Positions 51,493 through 60,330 of a DNA stretch of 64,000 bases are shown one piece after another. The position numbers were made by a program, and so were the translations under genes. This DNA is from AG25 sp035604455 (GTDB taxonomy: Bacteria > Gemmatimonadota > Gemmatimonadetes > Gemmatimonadales > GWC2-71-9): positions 62,001 through 126,000 of the forward strand of contig DATNIM010000042.1 of the NCBI GenBank assembly GCA_035604455.1, given 5' to 3'. The notes under the pieces were generated by a model. The model saw nothing but the letters and a program-made list of their open reading frames with translations, did no database searches and was not told the origin of the DNA. The first letter of the stretch is position 1. Each line of letters starts with the position of its first letter.

Positions 51493-52431
51493 ATGCCCGA
51501 GCTGCCTGAGATCGCGGCGTACGTCAGGGCGCTCGACGATCGCATCACCGGCCGGATGCTCGAGAGGATCGAGATTCTCGGTCCCTCGCTGCTCCGGAGC
51601 GTCGAGCCGCCGCTTGCCGACGCGTTCGGGCGTCCGGTCACGGGCGTCGGGCGCATGGGCAAGCGCATCACGATTTCGCTCGACCGAGACCTCCACCTCG
51701 TGCTGCACCTGATGTTCTCAGGGCGGCTGCACTGGAAGGCGGTGGGATCTAAGATCGGCGGGAAGACAAGCCTCGCCGCTTTTCGCTTCTCGTCCGGGAC
51801 GCTCCTGCTTACGGAAGCAGGCAAGCGACGCGCCTCGCTCCATCTGGTTCGGGGCGACGACGCAAGGAGAGCCCTCGATCCGGGCGGCTTGGAAGTGCTC
51901 GAGAGCTCGCGCGAGGACTTCGATCGAGCCCTCGGTCGCGAAAACCACACGCTCAAGCGCGCGCTCACCGATCCCAGAATCCTGCCCGGTGTGGGCAACG
52001 CCTACGCGGACGAGATCCTCCATGCGGCGAAGCTCTCGCCGTTCAAGTTCACGCGCTCGCTCACCACGGATGAGCTCGCTCGTCTCTTCAGTGCGACCCG
52101 GGACATTCTTTCCCGTGCGGTCGAGCGCGTCCGGGCGGAAGTCGGAGACGATTTCCCGGAGAAGCTGAGCGACCTGCGCTGGATGGCCGTGCACGGGCGC
52201 TACGGCGAGCCGTGTCCCGTGTGCGGGTCGCCGGTCCAGCGCGTGCGCTACGCCGACACCGAGACCAACTACTGTGCGACCTGTCAGACGGAGGGGCGGC
52301 TCTTGGCCGACCGGGCGCTGTCGCGTCTCTTGAAAGAGGACTGGCCGCGGACGCTCGAGGAGTGGGAGGCGCGCGAAGCACGTGCTAGCCCCAGTCCTTC
52401 GACTCGGGCGCCACGCGGCGCAGGGTCTTAA
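51493..52431 (+). CDS. mutM: DNA-formamidopyrimidine glycosylase (MutM/Nei family)
   Basis: 312 residues. The N-terminus MPELPEIAAYVRAL gives the catalytic Pro2/Glu3 pair of Fpg. LVLHLMFSGRLHW, KRALTDPRILPGVGNAYADEILHAAKLSPF (the helix-two-turn-helix) and the zinc finger CPVC with a later CATCQ pattern are in order. It excises oxidised purines such as 8-oxoguanine or other lesions. The ATG at 51493 is used because it creates the N-terminal Pro-Glu. The C-terminal end overlaps the end of the convergent dnaE2 gene by 47 bases. Confidence 0.93.
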   Translation: MPELPEIAAYVRALDDRITGRMLERIEILGPSLLRSVEPPLADAFGRPVTGVGRMGKRITISLDRDLHLVLHLMFSGRLHWKAVGSKIGGKTSLAAFRFSSGTLLLTEAGKRRASLHLVRGDDARRALDPGGLEVLESSREDFDRALGRENHTLKRALTDPRILPGVGNAYADEILHAAKLSPFKFTRSLTTDELARLFSATRDILSRAVERVRAEVGDDFPEKLSDLRWMAVHGRYGEPCPVCGSPVQRVRYADTETNYCATCQTEGRLLADRALSRLLKEDWPRTLEEWEAREARASPSPSTRAPRGAGS

Positions 52432-55400
52432 GAAAGGCCCAGGCGCGGGTGTCTCGCGGTTCTGGCACCTGGGCCAACGCCTCTTCCGAGGCCCCGAGCC
52501 CGCGGACTTCTTCGGCCAGGACGTTCACCGTGCCGTCGTCCTTGGCGAGCGTGCCGCGCACCCAGAGGAAGGGTTCGCCGCGCAGGCTCACGCGGTAGGC
52601 GTCGTAGACCTGCGGCCGCACGATGACGTTCACCATGCCGGCTTGGTCCTCGAGCAGCACGAACACGTATCCCTTGGCGGTCTCGGGGCGCTGGCGGGCG
52701 ACGACGAGACCCGCGACCCTGACTTCGCTCTCGTGCTCGAGCGTCTGCAGCCGGTCGCTCCGCGTGACGTCCGCAAGCAGAGCGGGGCCGAGGAGCGCCA
52801 GAGGATGCCCGCTCGCCGCGAACCCCAGGCTTCCGTATTCGGCGATCATGCGTTCGTCTGGGGCGAGTCCGGGGAACGGGAGCCCCGCGTGGGGATGGTC
52901 GAGCGGGAGCTCGAGCTGGCGGCGGCCGCGCTCTTCGGCCCCGCGTACGGCGCTGGGCGGGAGCCAGAGCCCCGCCTGCCACAAAAGCTCCCGGCGCGTA
53001 AGCCCGAAGCGGTCGCAGCCGCCCACCCAGATCAAGTTCTCGATCCCCGCGCGTTTGAGCGCGGGGGGCGCCCGGCGCACGAAGTCGCCGATGCCCTGGA
53101 ACGGCCCGTTCCGCGCGCGCTCGAGCACGACCTCGGTCGCGCTCGCCTCGCTCCAGTCTCGGACGAATCCGAGCCCCACCCGCAGCGCGGTTCCTTCGAC
53201 GGTGCACCAGACGTCGCTTGAGTTCACGTCGGGCAGGAGCAGGCCGACTCCGTTGCGCTGGGCGTCCCGGCCCAGGAGGTCGAGCGAGTAGAAGCCCATC
53301 GGCTGGTTGTTGAAGAGGGCCGTGTAGTACTCGACCGGGTGGTAGTGGCGCAGCCAGGCCGACTGATAGGCGAGCAACCCGAACGCCGCGGCGTGCGATT
53401 TCGGGAACCCGAACTCGGAAAAGGCGATCACCTGACTGAAGACGCGCTCGGCCACCGCGTCCTCGACCCCCCGGGCGCGGGCCCCGGCGCAGAACTCCGT
53501 CCAGAAGCCTTCCATCAGCTCGCGGCTGCGGCGCCGGCTCATCGCGCGCCTGAGCGCCTCGGCCTGGCCGGCCGTGAATCCCGCGAGCGCCTGGCAGACC
53601 TGCAGCACCTGATCCTGGTAGAGAATCACCCCGAGCGTCTCTGTGAGCGCGTCCCGCAGCAGCGGGTGGTCGAGCGGCGGGTCGTAGGGCCGCCCCGCGG
53701 CCCGGGCTTCGCGCTGGGCCTCGCGGCGCCGGACGTAGGGGTTCACGGCCCCGCCCACGATCGGTCCCGGCCGCACGATCGCCACTTCCACGGCGAGATC
53801 CTCGAGCGTGCGCGGTCGCGTGCGGCGGAGCATCTGGATCTGCGCCCGGCTCTCGATCTGGAAGAGCCCCACGGTGTCGCCGCGGCAGATGCGGTCGTAG
53901 ACCGCGGGGTCGTCGAACGCGATGCGCGAGAGATCGGGCGGCCGGCCCTCCCGCGTGGCGACGAGCTCTACGCATTCCTCGACGAGCGACAGCATCCCGA
54001 GTGCCAGGAAATCGATCTTGATGAAGCGCGCGTCGTCGCAGGAATCCTTGTCCCACTGGCAGACCACGCGGTCCGGCATGGCCGCGCGCTCAAGGGGCAC
54101 GATCTCGACGAGCGGGCGGCTCGAGATCACCATCCCGCCCACGTGCTGCGAGACGTGGCGCGGCAGCCCGGCGATCTCCTCGGCGAGTTGGCAGAGCTCG
54201 GCCCAGAGCGGCGCATGGCGCCGCGCGGCGAACCCGGGCAGCGCCTGGAGCTCTTCGGCGAGCGTCCCCGAGCGTCGGTCGGCGAGCCGGGCCACTTGCT
54301 CGAGCTCGCCCGGCGGCAGGTCGAGCACCTTGCCGACCTCGCGCACCGCGGAGCGGAGCCGGTAGGTGGGAAACGCGCACACGAGCCCCACATGCTCGGC
54401 GCCGTAGCGGGTGTAGACGCGGCGGATCAGCTCCTCGCGGATCTCGCGCGGGAAGTCCAGATCGATGTCGGGAACGGACGCGAGGGTCTCGTTCAGAAAG
54501 CGGCCGAGAAAGAGCCGGTTTGCGATCGGATCGATGTGCGAGAGGCCGAGGAGATAGCACACGATGGAGGAGACCGAGGAGCCGCGGCCCCGGCCCGGGA
54601 GGAGGTTGCTGGAGGCGCGGCGACTGCCGCGGCGCACGTCGGCGCCCACTTCGCGGGCGAGCTCGAAGAGGTCGTGGTAGACGAGGAAAAAGCCGCTGAG
54701 CCCGTGATGGGCGATGAGCGCGAGCTCTTCGGCGAGCCGCCGCTCGGCGAGCGGCCGGGTCTCGGACTCGCAAGGGTAGCGCTCGTTCAAGCGCGCGCCG
54801 CACAGCTCGGCCAACGCCCGCGGGGCCGGCGCGCGGTCTGAGCCGTGGAAGTCGGGGAAGCGATAGCCCAGGTCCCGCGTCAGGGCGAAGGCGCGGCAGC
54901 GCTCGGCGATCGCCACCGTGTTCGCCAGGGCGTCGGGGCGATCCGCGAACAGCCGCTCGACTTGGGCGATGGGCCGGAGCGCGAACTCGCCGTTCGGCCG
55001 GCGCACGGCGTGCGAGCCGTCGAGCGTCGTGCGGTGGCGGATGGCGACGAGCACGTCCTGCAGGCGATGACGGCTTGGCGCGTGGTAATGCACGTCGCCC
55101 GTCGCCACCACCCCGAGCCCGACCGTGTCGGCGATGTCGGCGAGTACCCGGGTCAGGGCGCGATCGCCCCGCACCATGTTGCGCTCGAGCTCGACGAAGA
55201 ACGCGTCCCCGAAGATCGCGCGGCACCGCGCGGCGAGGCGCCGGGCGGCGGCGACGCCCTCGCGCCGCAGGGTTTCGGGCAAGAGCCCCGCGCGGCATCC
55301 CGAGAGCACGATGAGACCCTCATGCCGCGCTTCGAGCGCGGCGAACGGCAGCCGGGGATCGCGGCGCTCGGCCTCGAGGTGCGCCGTCGTGAGCAGCCGG

Positions 55401-55663
55401 CAGAGGTTCGCGTAGCCCTGCGGCGTCTCGGCGAGCAGCGTGACGTGGGCGTTGTCCTCGAGCGTCACCTCGGCCCCCGTGATGGCCTGCAGGCCCTGCC
55501 GCTCGGCTTGCTGGGCGAACGCCATCGAGCCGTAGATGCCGTTGTGGTCGGTGAGGGCGAGCGCCGAATAGCCAAGCTCGGTGGCCGTGAGCACGAGCTG
55601 CTCGGGCAGCGACGCGCCGTCCAGGAACGAAAAGGCCGAGTGGCAGTGGAGCTCGACGTACAT
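52385..55663 (-). CDS. dnaE2: Error-prone DNA polymerase III alpha subunit DnaE2 (ImuC)
   Basis: 1092 residues. It begins MYVELHCHSAFSFLDGAS, the PHP domain with HCHSAFSFLDG; the polymerase core has GRGSSVSSIVCYLLGLSHIDPI and DIDLDFPREIREELI, and the catalytic region SQHVGGMVISSRPLVEIVPLE. The C-terminus ends without the beta-clamp-rich tail of the replicative DnaE. It lies with imuB and a DUF6504 protein on the same strand, the standard mutasome cassette. Start at 55663 lies 2 bases after the DUF6504 stop. Confidence 0.94.
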   Translation of the reverse strand: MYVELHCHSAFSFLDGASLPEQLVLTATELGYSALALTDHNGIYGSMAFAQQAERQGLQAITGAEVTLEDNAHVTLLAETPQGYANLCRLLTTAHLEAERRDPRLPFAALEARHEGLIVLSGCRAGLLPETLRREGVAAARRLAARCRAIFGDAFFVELERNMVRGDRALTRVLADIADTVGLGVVATGDVHYHAPSRHRLQDVLVAIRHRTTLDGSHAVRRPNGEFALRPIAQVERLFADRPDALANTVAIAERCRAFALTRDLGYRFPDFHGSDRAPAPRALAELCGARLNERYPCESETRPLAERRLAEELALIAHHGLSGFFLVYHDLFELAREVGADVRRGSRRASSNLLPGRGRGSSVSSIVCYLLGLSHIDPIANRLFLGRFLNETLASVPDIDLDFPREIREELIRRVYTRYGAEHVGLVCAFPTYRLRSAVREVGKVLDLPPGELEQVARLADRRSGTLAEELQALPGFAARRHAPLWAELCQLAEEIAGLPRHVSQHVGGMVISSRPLVEIVPLERAAMPDRVVCQWDKDSCDDARFIKIDFLALGMLSLVEECVELVATREGRPPDLSRIAFDDPAVYDRICRGDTVGLFQIESRAQIQMLRRTRPRTLEDLAVEVAIVRPGPIVGGAVNPYVRRREAQREARAAGRPYDPPLDHPLLRDALTETLGVILYQDQVLQVCQALAGFTAGQAEALRRAMSRRRSRELMEGFWTEFCAGARARGVEDAVAERVFSQVIAFSEFGFPKSHAAAFGLLAYQSAWLRHYHPVEYYTALFNNQPMGFYSLDLLGRDAQRNGVGLLLPDVNSSDVWCTVEGTALRVGLGFVRDWSEASATEVVLERARNGPFQGIGDFVRRAPPALKRAGIENLIWVGGCDRFGLTRRELLWQAGLWLPPSAVRGAEERGRRQLELPLDHPHAGLPFPGLAPDERMIAEYGSLGFAASGHPLALLGPALLADVTRSDRLQTLEHESEVRVAGLVVARQRPETAKGYVFVLLEDQAGMVNVIVRPQVYDAYRVSLRGEPFLWVRGTLAKDDGTVNVLAEEVRGLGASEEALAQVPEPRDTRAWAFLKTLRRVAPESKDWG

Positions 55664-55665
55664 GC

Positions 55666-55950
55666 TCAGGCCTGCTGAAGGAACCAGTGGCCGGTCGCCA
55701 GGTCCTCGAAGAAGACGACGCGGGCGCCGCCCTCGAGCACCGCTTCCACGTAGCGCCGGGCGATCCGCTGCCGCCACCACTCGTCGTCGATCCGCCAGAC
55801 CTCGAGGATGGCATCGACCACCGAGCGATCGGACGCGCTCAGCCACACGGCCACGGGGTCTGACCCATCGAGGTCGACCGTGACCGGCCGCGGCGCGTTC
55901 AGGACTCGAAGTCGATCAGCGCGTAGCGACGCTCGGGAAGACGCGACCAT
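55666..55950 (-). CDS. DUF6504 family protein between imuB and dnaE2
   Basis: 94 residues ending in RVVFFEDLATGHWFLQQA. The core NAPRPVTVDLDGSDPVAVWLS, RIDDEWWRQRIARRYVEAVLEGGARVVFFED matches DUF6504, a small family found in mutasome cassettes of Actinobacteria and others. The only usable start in the frame is the ATG at 55950, which makes the gene overlap the end of imuB by 52 bases. Role unknown; it may help the assembly of ImuB and DnaE2 at the clamp. Its stop is 2 bases from the dnaE2 start. Confidence 0.75.
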   Translation of the reverse strand: MVASSRASLRADRLRVLNAPRPVTVDLDGSDPVAVWLSASDRSVVDAILEVWRIDDEWWRQRIARRYVEAVLEGGARVVFFEDLATGHWFLQQA

Positions 55951-57125
55951 GGCTGGACCTCGATGATGCGGTAGAGCATCGGACGTCTGAGCCGGAGCGT
56001 GATCTCCCGGGTGGCGTGCCGTAGCGCGCGGCGCCGCTCGGCGCGCGCGGCCGCGGTCGCGTCCCGCGCGAAGAGATCGAGGGCCGTGGTCCCGGGAGCA
56101 AAGGCTGCGAATTCGACGGCGAGCCGCTCGATCGCCCGTGCGGGCGGCGACTGGTCGAGGCGGGTGCGCAGCGGCGCGGCGAGCACAGCGCGCTCGGCCG
56201 TCGGGTCCTTGAGCACGATTTCGACGAGCCAGGACCCCCCGCGCTCGAGCTCCGCCCGCGCGCGCAGCAGGCGCACGCGCCAGCCGCGGCGGCGCGGATC
56301 CGCGAGCGCGCGCTCGAGCAGCCGGTCGAACGCGTGGACCAGCATCTCGCGGTCGGCGACAGGCGAGAAGAAGCTCAAGGTGGCCGTGACGGGCTCGGGG
56401 CGCTCCATCCCGACGACGGCCTCGACGAGCACGCCCGCCGCGAGCCGCCACAGCCTGCGGCCCAGAGCGCCGAATTGCGCCACCACAGCTTGTTCGGGAA
56501 GCGCGGCGAGCGCGCCGAGTGAGTGGAGGCCAAGGAGCCTGAGCCGCCGCTCGGTGTCGGGATCGAGCGGCAACAGGGCGAGCGGCTGGCGGGCGAGGAA
56601 CGCCGCTTCGCTTCCCCGAGGCACGATCACCGCTGCACCGGGCTCGGCCCGGGTCGCCGCGACCCAGGAAACGAACTTGCCCATCCCCCACCCCAGGCGC
56701 TCGTGCCCGCCGGGCACTTCCGCGAGCGCCGCGCGGAGCGCCGCGAGCTGCTCCTTTGGACCACCGTAGAGGCGGCCCAACCCATCCACGCCCACGAACG
56801 CGCGCCCGAGCTCGGCCGCCTCGACGACCGGGCTCACGTTGTTCAGCGCGGCGAGCAGCCGCGCGAACGCCGCGTCGTAGTGCACCGGGTCGGGCTCGCA
56901 CAGCCTGAGCGTGGGACAAAGACCGATCGCCTGGCTGATCGTGAGCCCGGGCCGCACCCCAATCCGTCGCGCCACAGGCGAGATCTGCCAGACCCGGCGG
57001 CCGTCGGGATCGAGCAACGCCACGGGCCCCTCGCCAAGCTCACGGCGCGCCTGCTCGCAGCGGAGCGCAAACAGCGGCACCCAACAGCAGGCGGCATCGA
57101 CACTGAGGAGGCGGGCGTGGGTCAA
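55899..57125 (-). CDS. imuB: DNA polymerase Y-family-like protein ImuB
   Basis: 408 residues. The N-terminal palm-like part shows LLSVDAACCWVPLFALR, then ISPVARRIGVRPGLTISQAIGLCP, NNVSPVVEAAELGRAFVGVDGL and the helix-hairpin-like region PDTERRLRLLGLHSLGALAALPEQAVVAQFGALGRRLW. ImuB proteins are mostly non-catalytic Y-family relatives that bridge the clamp and DnaE2. The start is the TTG at 57125, the earliest possible; no clear ribosome-binding site. Upstream at 57146-57162 is a direct repeat shared with the 60332 site. Divergent from the first DUF72 gene with 108 bases between. Confidence 0.92.
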   Translation of the reverse strand: MTHARLLSVDAACCWVPLFALRCEQARRELGEGPVALLDPDGRRVWQISPVARRIGVRPGLTISQAIGLCPTLRLCEPDPVHYDAAFARLLAALNNVSPVVEAAELGRAFVGVDGLGRLYGGPKEQLAALRAALAEVPGGHERLGWGMGKFVSWVAATRAEPGAAVIVPRGSEAAFLARQPLALLPLDPDTERRLRLLGLHSLGALAALPEQAVVAQFGALGRRLWRLAAGVLVEAVVGMERPEPVTATLSFFSPVADREMLVHAFDRLLERALADPRRRGWRVRLLRARAELERGGSWLVEIVLKDPTAERAVLAAPLRTRLDQSPPARAIERLAVEFAAFAPGTTALDLFARDATAAARAERRRALRHATREITLRLRRPMLYRIIEVQPWSRLPERRYALIDFES

Positions 57126-57144
57126 AAAGGAGCGGGGAAAAGGG

Positions 57145-57179
57145 ACCCGAATATATCCCGAAGCTCGTCAGGTCGGCAA
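57145..57179 (-). promoter_or_regulatory. Putative damage-inducible promoter of the imuB operon
   Basis: On the minus strand, a -35 TTGCCG (57179-57174), an 18-base spacer and a -10 TATATT (57155-57150) form a sigma-70-like promoter. A direct repeat TTCGGG-N5-TTCGGG (57162-57146) straddles the -10 box. Repeat unit and 11-base period match LexA operators of the direct-repeat type. The 20 bp block 57145-57164 is identical to 60331-60350 upstream of the zinc-ribbon gene. Confidence 0.65.
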
Positions 57180-57233
57180 GCCTTGCTGGATTGCGTATAA
57201 GTGATTGATTTTACGGGTAATTAGGTTCGATCC

Positions 57234-58181
57234 GTGGTTTACCAACCGAACCTCTTCGCCGACTCAGACCCAGAACCAGCATCCGAACTTCGCGCGCTTG
57301 CGGCTCAATTGCCCCAGCACGTGAAGTTCGGCACCTCGACGTGGACCTACGACGGTTGGGCAGGCGACGTCTATCGCCGCTCCTATCGCGGGGCTCAGCC
57401 CGCGAAGCGGCTCGAAGAGTACGCCCGCTACCCCCTCTTCGGCACCGTGGGGATCGACAGCGCCTTCTACGATCCGCCCTCGGTCCAAGTGCTCACGGCC
57501 TACGCCCAGGCGCTACCTCCCGGGTACCCGTGCGTAAGCAAGGTGTGGGACCGCATCACGGCGAAGCGCCTGAACCAGGATCCGCGCTGGGGCAACCTCG
57601 CGGGCCAGCGCAACCCCGACTTCCTGAACGCCGCGCTCTTCAAGGAAGCGGTGCTCGCCCCCTACGCCGAAGCGTTCCGCGACCATGCCGGCGCATTCGT
57701 CTTCGAGTTCCAGGCGATGCACGGCAAGGACCTGCAGCCGAAGCTTTGGGCGGAGGAGCTCGATCAGTTCTTGGGCGCGCTGCCGCGGGACTTTCGCTAC
57801 GCAGTCGAGCTCAGGAACGCGGAGCTCTTGGAGCCCCGTCATGGGGCCGTGCTCGCGCGCCACGGGGTGGCCCATGTGTTCAACTCGTGGACCGAGATGC
57901 CGTCGATCGGGGCGCAGCTTGAGCTCCCGTGGGTGTTTCCCGCGGATTTCACGATCGCCCGCGCGCTGCTCCGGCCCGGGCGCCGCTATGCAGACGCGGT
58001 GAAGCTCTTCGAGCCCTACGACCGGATCAGGGATCCACAGCCCGAGCTCCGCGCGGACCTCGTGCGCCTGATCGAGCTGACCGAGCGTCGCCGCATCGAG
58101 ACGCTCGTGCTCGTGAACAACAGGCTCGAAGGAAACGCGCCTGGGACGATCCGGGCGCTCGCCCAGGCGCTCGCACGCTGA
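57234..58181 (+). CDS. DUF72 family protein 1
   Basis: 315 residues of DUF72, a TIM-barrel family of unknown function. Characteristic motifs are KFGTSTWTYDGWAGDVYRRSY, YPLFGTVGIDSAFYDPPS, VCVSKVWDRIT-like CVSKVWDRITAKR, VFEFQAM, ELRNAELL, VFNSWTEMP and LVLVNNRLEGNAPGTIRAL. The N-terminus has a 35-residue extension before the first strand. Start is the GTG at 57234. Next to a second copy with 42 bases between. DUF72 is often near DNA repair or iron-sulfur genes but its role is unproven. Confidence 0.87.
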   Translation: MVYQPNLFADSDPEPASELRALAAQLPQHVKFGTSTWTYDGWAGDVYRRSYRGAQPAKRLEEYARYPLFGTVGIDSAFYDPPSVQVLTAYAQALPPGYPCVSKVWDRITAKRLNQDPRWGNLAGQRNPDFLNAALFKEAVLAPYAEAFRDHAGAFVFEFQAMHGKDLQPKLWAEELDQFLGALPRDFRYAVELRNAELLEPRHGAVLARHGVAHVFNSWTEMPSIGAQLELPWVFPADFTIARALLRPGRRYADAVKLFEPYDRIRDPQPELRADLVRLIELTERRRIETLVLVNNRLEGNAPGTIRALAQALAR

Positions 58182-58223
58182 GTGACGGAGCGGCGTGGTG
58201 CCGGGGTCTAGCAAGGTGAGACG

Positions 58224-59168
58224 ATGACCGAGCCAGCGTTAGCCCTTCCCGCTCCTCGCCCCGAGCTCGTAGCACTCGCCGAGCGGCTGCCTCGGAACGT
58301 GCGGTTTGGGACCGCAACCTGGGCGTGCGACGGCTGGGCGGGCGACGTGTATCACCGGTCGTATCTCGGTCCCCAGCCTCGGAAGCGGCTCGAGGAGTAC
58401 ATCCGCTATCCGCTCTTTCGGACCGTCGGTATCAACAGCGCGTTCTACGAGCGGCCGTCGGAAGACGTGCTCTCGGCGTACGCGCGGGTTCTCCCGCGCG
58501 GCTACGACTGCAGCATCAAGGTCTGGGACCGGATCACGGCCCGGCGATTCATCCGCGACCGGCGTTGGGGCGCGCTCTCGGGCAAGCTCAATCCGGACTT
58601 CCTTTCCCCCGCGCTCTTCACCGAAGCCGTCCTCGCCCCCTACGCGCGCAACTTCCGGCATCACACGCCGTACTTCGTCTTCGAGTTCCAGGCGATGCGC
58701 GGCGCCGATCTCCCGACGCCCGAAGCGTGGGCCGAAGAGCTCGATCGGTTCTTTTCCAGGGTCCCGCGAGACTTCCGCTACGCGGTCGAGCTCAGGAACA
58801 AGGAGCTGCTGACTCCCGAGCACGGCGCGGTGCTCGCCCGCCACCGGGTGGCCCACGTGTTCAACTGGTGGACCGAGATGCCGCCGATCGGCGCGCAGGC
58901 GGGGCTGCCGTGGACGTTCGGCGCTTCGTTTACAGTGGTCCGGGCCCTGCTCAAACCGGGGCGCAAGTTCGCCGAAGCGGTGCGTGCGTTCGAGCCCTAC
59001 GACCGGGTGCGGGAGCCGTCGCCCGAGCTCAGGGCGGACCTGTTGAGGATCATGAACGAGGTCTCACGGCGGGGCATCGACGGCGTGATCCACCTCAACA
59101 ACCGCGCCGAGGGCAACGCTCCGGGCACGATCCGCGCGCTCGCCGAAGCCTGGGCGGCTAGAGGCTGA
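58224..59168 (+). CDS. DUF72 family protein 2
   Basis: 314 residues, a paralogue of the preceding DUF72 protein with the same motifs in order: RFGTATWACDGWAGDVYHRSY, YPLFRTVGINSAFYERPS, CSIKVWDRITARR, FVFEFQAMRG, ELRNKELL, VFNWWTEMP and IHLNNRAEGNAPGTIRAL. The two copies share the full length but differ in the N-terminal extension and at many surface positions, so the duplication is not recent. Its last 11 bases overlap the end of the convergent radical SAM gene. Confidence 0.87.
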   Translation: MTEPALALPAPRPELVALAERLPRNVRFGTATWACDGWAGDVYHRSYLGPQPRKRLEEYIRYPLFRTVGINSAFYERPSEDVLSAYARVLPRGYDCSIKVWDRITARRFIRDRRWGALSGKLNPDFLSPALFTEAVLAPYARNFRHHTPYFVFEFQAMRGADLPTPEAWAEELDRFFSRVPRDFRYAVELRNKELLTPEHGAVLARHRVAHVFNWWTEMPPIGAQAGLPWTFGASFTVVRALLKPGRKFAEAVRAFEPYDRVREPSPELRADLLRIMNEVSRRGIDGVIHLNNRAEGNAPGTIRALAEAWAARG

Positions 59169-60195
59169 GTGCCGTCTGCAGCGGGCGCCGCCTGGGGCGG
59201 TAGCGGTCCCGCATCCCGTCATTCACCGGAAACCCGAACTGCCGCTCGAGACGCTCGATGCGGCGCCTGAGCGCCACGGCATACTCGCCCGGCGCCGAAT
59301 GCGAGCGGGCATACGCCCGCTTGTACCGTCGCGCGAGTGAGGGGAAACGGGCCTCCAAGACCGGAAGAAAGCGCTCTCTCACGCCCGCGTAGAGTCTTAA
59401 AGGTCCCGCGTACAGGAACCTCGCACCCGCGTCCTTCGCCGCCTGCACGAGAGCGGTGAGATGGGCGAGGTCGTCGGTCAGGCCGGGGAGCACCGGAGCC
59501 ACGATGAGCCCTGCGTTGAGCCCCGCGGCCACGAGCTTCTCGAGCGCTCGCAGGCGGACAGCGGGAAGCGGAGACCGTACTTCGACGGCCCGGATCAGTG
59601 CCGTATCGACCGTGATGAGCGACACGCAGATCTCCAAGTCCGATCGTTCGGCGATCCTCTTCAACACGTCCAGGTCGCGCGTGACGAGGGGGCTCTTCGT
59701 GATGATCCCCACGGACAGACCCTCGCAGCGCGCGAGGCGCTCGAGCGCCGTTCGGGTCAACCGGAAGCGGCGCTCGGCCGGCTGATACGGATCGGTGGCT
59801 GTGCCGAAGACGATCGGCGTTTGGTTTCCCCGCTTAAAGAACCGGGCGAGGTCCCGCTCGAGCACCTCCGCCAGCGTCTCCTTCACGAAGATGCGGCGTT
59901 CGAACGCTTCCGCTCCTTTCGCCTTCAACTCGCTGAAATCGGCCGGACTCAGGCGACCCTGATCATGCGCCCGTTCGACGACGTAGCGGTGCGCGTAGCG
60001 CGCATAGCAGTAGGTGCACCCGAACTCGCACCCGACGTAGGGGTTCAGGGACCACCACCCCGTGCCCGTCTGTGCGGGTGAATTGAGCACCGAGCGGGGA
60101 GCGAGGGCGACGAAGGTCGTGCCACGCAGGCGCTCGTCCAGCACCTCGAGCGGCACGGGCGACGACTCGCTCGCGACGAGCGGAAGCTGGGTCAT
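59158..60195 (-). CDS. Radical SAM protein, spore photoproduct lyase-like (COG1533)
   Basis: 345 residues. The radical SAM motif is CEFGCTYC (C56, C60, C63, i.e. CX3CX2C) in NPYVGCEFGCTYCYARYAHRYV. Other family signs are TATDPYQPAERRFRLTRTALE, VGIITKSPLVTRDLDVL, ICVSLITVD and GLIVAPVLPGLTDD. COG1533 includes spore photoproduct lyase (SplB) and related proteins of the Rv2578c type; the members of the latter type have no known substrate. The ATG at 60195 overlaps the stop of the upstream zinc-ribbon gene by 4 bases, so the two are coupled. Confidence 0.88.
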   Translation of the reverse strand: MTQLPLVASESSPVPLEVLDERLRGTTFVALAPRSVLNSPAQTGTGWWSLNPYVGCEFGCTYCYARYAHRYVVERAHDQGRLSPADFSELKAKGAEAFERRIFVKETLAEVLERDLARFFKRGNQTPIVFGTATDPYQPAERRFRLTRTALERLARCEGLSVGIITKSPLVTRDLDVLKRIAERSDLEICVSLITVDTALIRAVEVRSPLPAVRLRALEKLVAAGLNAGLIVAPVLPGLTDDLAHLTALVQAAKDAGARFLYAGPLRLYAGVRERFLPVLEARFPSLARRYKRAYARSHSAPGEYAVALRRRIERLERQFGFPVNDGMRDRYRPRRRPLQTALSL

Positions 60196-60326
60196 GGGCA
60201 GCGGGCCCAGCCGCAGTGCACGCACGTCTGGCACCCGGACTCGCGGACGAGACCCGCGCCGCAGTCGGGACAGCGAGCCCCGTGCGCGGGCGCTGCTTGG
60301 GGTTGGGGCAACTCGAGTTGCTCCAT
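60192..60326 (-). CDS. 44-residue zinc-ribbon protein coupled to radical SAM gene
   Basis: A tiny protein, MEQLELPQPQ followed by RCPDCGAGLVRESGCQTCVHCGWARC. It has six Cys (19, 22, 32, 35, 38, 43), in a pattern close to the C-terminal zinc-binding tail of class II (B12-dependent) ribonucleotide reductase. Here it stands alone and its stop overlaps the ATG of the radical SAM gene, so it looks like a partner subunit or a metal-binding cofactor carrier. It is preceded 5 bases upstream by the shared promoter element, with no ribosome-binding site, so translation may be leaderless. Frame choice is supported by the coupling and Cys pattern. Confidence 0.7.
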   Translation of the reverse strand: MEQLELPQPQAAPAHGARCPDCGAGLVRESGCQTCVHCGWARCP

Positions 60327-60330
60327 GGCC

